In this document: piece by piece, positions 17,402 through 21,552 of the stretch
Layout of the letters: every line of letters begins with the position of its first letter
Numbering within the stretch: position 1 is the stretch's first letter
Source of the DNA: an uncultured Bacteroidales bacterium
GTDB lineage: Bacteria; Bacteroidota; Bacteroidia; Bacteroidales; UBA932
Assembly: GCA_905235775.1 (NCBI GenBank)
Contig: CAJOMY010000006.1
Location: 1 to 21,552 of the forward strand
DNA: 21,552 bases
Reading direction: 5' to 3'
Position numbers and translations under genes: made by a program
The notes under the pieces: generated by a model
The model's database searches: none
Told to the model about the DNA's origin: nothing
The model's input: only the letters and a program-made list of their open reading frames with translations

Positions 17402-18513
17402 TCAGACAAGGATCTCATCCACGGCGGCGAAGGCGCTGCGGACGGCCAGACCGGCGCCGCTGCCGAATTCGGGCCGCGTCCCGCCCAGCACGGATCCGAT
17501 GGCAAACAGGTTCTGCAGCGGGCGTCCTTCCACAAGGGGATGCAGGGCGGCATCGGTCCGGACGCCATATTGCATGTAGGGCTGGTCGCTGGCGAAATCG
17601 TCATTGTACCAGGCATTGCGGTCTTCGGAGGCGTCCACGTCCAGCCCGAAGACCGGCTCGAAGACGCGGAACGGGTTGGAGCGCAAGCCCTTGGAGAAGA
17701 AACTGCCGGAAGCGAGGATGAAATGCGCCGCCTCCAGGACGTTCCCGCCCGGCCCGCGCGTGTGGACGCTCCGCACGATACCGTTCTCCACACGGGCATC
17801 CACTACTTCTTCTTCGCCCAGATAAGTGCCGCCCAGCTCCCCGAAACGCCGTTTCAGGAGCAGTTGTGTGCGGATGCCGGGCACGGACGGGGGTTGTGTG
17901 CCGACGAACACCACCCGCGCGGGAATCCCCTGCCGGATGCGCTCGGGGATGGAAGGATCTTCCAGGCCGAAGATCTGCGGCAGGATCACGGCGTCCTCGT
18001 CCTGAAGCAGCAGGCGGACTTGCCGTACGACCCACTCCCACTTGCTGTCCAGGATGCGGGCAAGGTGCACGGAACTCAGCTCCGCGAGACCGTCCTCAGC
18101 CATCACGGGCAAATCCAAGGTGCTGACCCGGCACTGGATTCCTTGTCGTTCCAGTCCCTCCGCCAGGAAAGCGGTAAAGAAGTCGATATAGCCCGGGACA
18201 TTGAGAATGAGAGCCTTCTCGGCAAATCGGGGCTCCGCCAGCAGGCTGACGTCCTCCAGCGAGAGCGTCGCCTTGCGGAAGGTCCCGAGCGGCATCAGGC
18301 GCACGCCCGGATGGTAGTGCAGCCGGATGCCGGCGCCCGCCAGGAGGGAGGAGAGGCGTTCCGGCGCTTCGGTCAGCGACTCGAAACTGCCCGAGAAAAA
18401 GGGCAGGGCATTCTGCTCCATGCTGACGATGGCGGTGCTGCGGCCGGACTGTTGCAGGCTGAGGCCGGCTACGAGCCCGGCAAGGCCGCCTCCGATGATG
18501 ACTGTATCGTATC

Positions 18514-18517
<4 letters not shown>
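17402..18517 (-). CDS. glpB: Anaerobic glycerol-3-phosphate dehydrogenase subunit B
   Basis: GlpB is the FMN-type subunit that works with GlpA to oxidise sn-glycerol 3-phosphate to dihydroxyacetone phosphate and pass electrons to the quinone pool, classically through GlpC. The 371 residues open with MRYDTVIIGGGLAGL, a dinucleotide-binding GxGxxG-type fold (residues 9-14). Diagnostic GlpB segments follow: PPSVPGIRTQ (209-218), LASGSFFSKGL (268-278) and NLFAIGSVLGG (336-346). It is somewhat shorter than the E. coli protein (about 419), with the difference mostly in the middle. Its ATG overlaps the glpA stop as ATGA (18514-18517), so the two are translationally coupled. No glpC follows. Confidence 0.93.
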
Positions 18518-20073
<1,556 letters not shown>

Positions 20074-20091
20074 GAAGCGGTTCTCACTCTG

Positions 20092-20099
20092 CAAAATTA
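20092..20099 (-). promoter_or_regulatory. -7 element upstream of glpA
   Basis: On the minus strand, TAATTTTG matches TAnnTTTG exactly. It would give a transcript start around 20085 and a leader of about a dozen bases before the ATG at 20073. No convincing -33 TTG is present about 20 bp upstream, so this is a tentative promoter. Confidence 0.45.
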
Positions 20100-20126
20100 C
20101 GAAAAATCTCCATTACCTTCTCCCCG

Positions 20127-20156
20127 GCCGCCGTACGGCGGCGACGCTACAGCGTC
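20127..20156. repeat. Two adjacent perfect palindromes at the infB 3' end
   Basis: Bases 20127-20142 (GCCGCCGTACGGCGGC) and 20143-20156 (GACGCTACAGCGTC, arms of 6 around AC) are each palindromic and directly adjoining. The second overlaps the infB stop codon (20147-20149). On the minus strand they are followed by GATTTTTC only after about 20 nt, so this is not a standard intrinsic terminator. It may still fold at the end of the infB message. Confidence 0.55.
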
Positions 20157-21552
20157 CGCTTGATCTCGACGATCTGGAAGCCTTCGATCATGTCGCCTTC
20201 CTTGATGTCATTGTAACCCGCGATGGACATGCCGCACTCCTTGCCGGAGATGACCTCCTTGACGGCATCCTTGCCAATCTGCAGGGAGCCGAGCTCGCCG
20301 GTGTAAATCACGATGCCGTCGCGGATCAGGCGCACCTTGGCCTTCTGGACCATCTTGCCGTCGCGCATGATACAGCCGGCGATGGTGCCGACCTTGCTGA
20401 TGCGGAAGATCTGCTTGACCTCGGCGGTGGCGATGACCTCCTCTTTTTTCTCCGGCTCGAGCATGCCTTCGATACCGTCCTTGACTTCGTTGATGCAATC
20501 ATAGATCACGGAGTACAGGCGGATCTCGATGCCCTCGCGGTCGGCGGCTTTGCGGGCTTCCGTCGTGGGACGGACCTGGAAGCCGACGATCACGGCGTCG
20601 GAGGCCTCTGCGAGCAGGACGTCGGACTCGGAGATGCCGCCCACGGCCTTGTGGATGACATTGACGCGGACCTGCTCGGTGGAGAGCTTGATGAGGGAGT
20701 CGGAGAGCGCCTCCACGGAGCCGTCCACATCTCCCTTGACGATGATGTTGAGCTCCTTGAAGTTGCCGATGGCGATGCGCCGGCCGATCTCCTCGAGGGT
20801 CATGTGCTTCTGGGTCTTGATGCCCTGGATGCGGAGCAGCTGCTCGCGCTTGGTGGCGATGCTCTTGGCTTCGCGCTCGTCGGCCATCACGTTGAACTTC
20901 TCGCCCGCGGCGGGTGCGCCGTTCAGTCCCAATACGGAGACCGGCGTGGAAGGGCCGGCCTCGGTGACCTTCTGGCCCCGCTCGTTGAATATCGACTTCA
21001 CGCGGCCATAGAAACTGCCGCACAGCATCACGTCGCCCGGGTGGAGGGTACCCTCCTGGACGAGGACGGTGGCCAGATAGCCGCGTCCCTTGTCCAGCGA
21101 GGACTCGATCACGGCACCCACGGCCTTCTTGTCCGGATTGGCCTTGAGTTCCAGCAGGTCGGTCTCGAGCAGGACTTTCTCCAGCAGCTTGTCCACGCCG
21201 ATGCCCTGCTTGGCGGAAATCTCCTGGCACTGGTACTTGCCGCCCCAGTCCTCCACGAGGATATTCATCTCGGAGAGCTGGCGGCGGATGGTGTCGGGAT
21301 TGGCGCCGGGCTTGTCTATCTTGTTGATGGCAAACACCATGGGGACATTCGCAGCCTGGGCATGGTTGATGGCCTCGATGGTCTGGGGCATCACGGCGTC
21401 GTCGGCCGCCACGATGATGATGGCGAGGTCGGTGAGCTGGGCGCCGCGGGCACGCATGGCCGTGAAGGCCTCGTGGCCCGGGGTGTCCAGGAAGGTGATA
21501 TGGCGGCCGTCGGGCAGTTTGACGTTATACGCGCCGATGTGCTGCGTGATGC
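20147..21552 (-). CDS. infB: Translation initiation factor IF-2, C-terminal part (5' end cut by window edge)
   Basis: IF-2 is the GTPase that delivers initiator tRNA to the ribosome. The frame is open to the right edge, and 467 residues are visible (full IF-2 is normally 800-1000). The G-domain shows G3 DTPGHEAF (from about 21487), G4 NKIDKP and G5 SAKQG; the P-loop lies outside the window. Next come domain II (VIESSLDKGRGYLATVLVQEG...), domain III (IIVKGDVDGSVEALSDSL) and domain IV (EVKQIFRISKVGTIAGC...GELGSLQ), ending EIVKRTL-like (VEIKRTL). The ATG at 21457 is internal, not a start. glpA starts 73 nt downstream in the same direction, probably from its own promoter. Confidence 0.97.
   Translation of the reverse strand, partial: ITQHIGAYNVKLPDGRHITFLDTPGHEAFTAMRARGAQLTDLAIIIVAADDAVMPQTIEAINHAQAANVPMVFAINKIDKPGANPDTIRRQLSEMNILVEDWGGKYQCQEISAKQGIGVDKLLEKVLLETDLLELKANPDKKAVGAVIESSLDKGRGYLATVLVQEGTLHPGDVMLCGSFYGRVKSIFNERGQKVTEAGPSTPVSVLGLNGAPAAGEKFNVMADEREAKSIATKREQLLRIQGIKTQKHMTLEEIGRRIAIGNFKELNIIVKGDVDGSVEALSDSLIKLSTEQVRVNVIHKAVGGISESDVLLAEASDAVIVGFQVRPTTEARKAADREGIEIRLYSVIYDCINEVKDGIEGMLEPEKKEEVIATAEVKQIFRISKVGTIAGCIMRDGKMVQKAKVRLIRDGIVIYTGELGSLQIGKDAVKEVISGKECGMSIAGYNDIKEGDMIEGFQIVEIKRTL

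Noticed and set aside
20074..20094. TTG start of GlpA at 20094
   Set aside because: The codon lies in the predicted -7 element TAATTTTG, and two ATG codons at 20073 and 20070 fit the family N-terminus.

Overview
The window is G+C-rich (roughly 60% by eye) and looks like a high-GC member of the Bacteroidales. The grounds are tandem SusC/SusD outer-membrane pairs, promoters of the Bacteroidota type (TTG, about 20 bp, TAnnTTTG), no obvious Shine-Dalgarno sequences, and outer-membrane proteins ending in Phe. An Alistipes-like or uncultured gut lineage would fit, but the genus cannot be fixed from this sequence.

Positions 1-15312 (+ strand) hold three consecutive SusC/SusD pairs. SusC1 is cut by the left edge, so its signal peptide and most of its N-terminal domain are missing. 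Pairs 1 and 3 are clear paralogues and pair 2 is a more divergent type lying between them. In all three pairs the SusC stop and the SusD start are separated by exactly 12 nt. Pairs 1 and 2 each end in an intrinsic terminator, and pairs 2 and 3 each have their own TATATTTG promoter. Within the window the pairs therefore read as separate transcription units. No glycoside hydrolase, lyase, peptidase, sulfatase, HTCS, ECF sigma/anti-sigma or SusR-like regulator is visible, so the substrate cannot be named.

Positions 15314-15890 hold tadA, which starts 1 nt after the susD3 stop, then a tRNA-Gln(TTG) with its own promoter, then a hairpin terminator. The terminator belongs to an unusually long perfect inverted repeat (26-bp arms) that reaches back into the 3' end of the tRNA. 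A degenerate copy of the downstream arm lies exactly 100 nt further on.

Positions 16022-21552 (- strand, convergent with the first part) read, in transcription order: infB (C-terminal part only, cut by the right edge), glpA, glpB and a BamA/TamA-type beta-barrel without POTRA domains. glpA and glpB overlap by ATGA and encode the FAD and FMN subunits of anaerobic glycerol-3-phosphate dehydrogenase. The usual third subunit gene, glpC, is not adjacent.

Working picture (inference): the left part is a nutrient-import locus of three TonB-dependent transporters with their surface lipoproteins. The right part is core metabolism and translation. A tRNA/terminator boundary separates the two convergent blocks.
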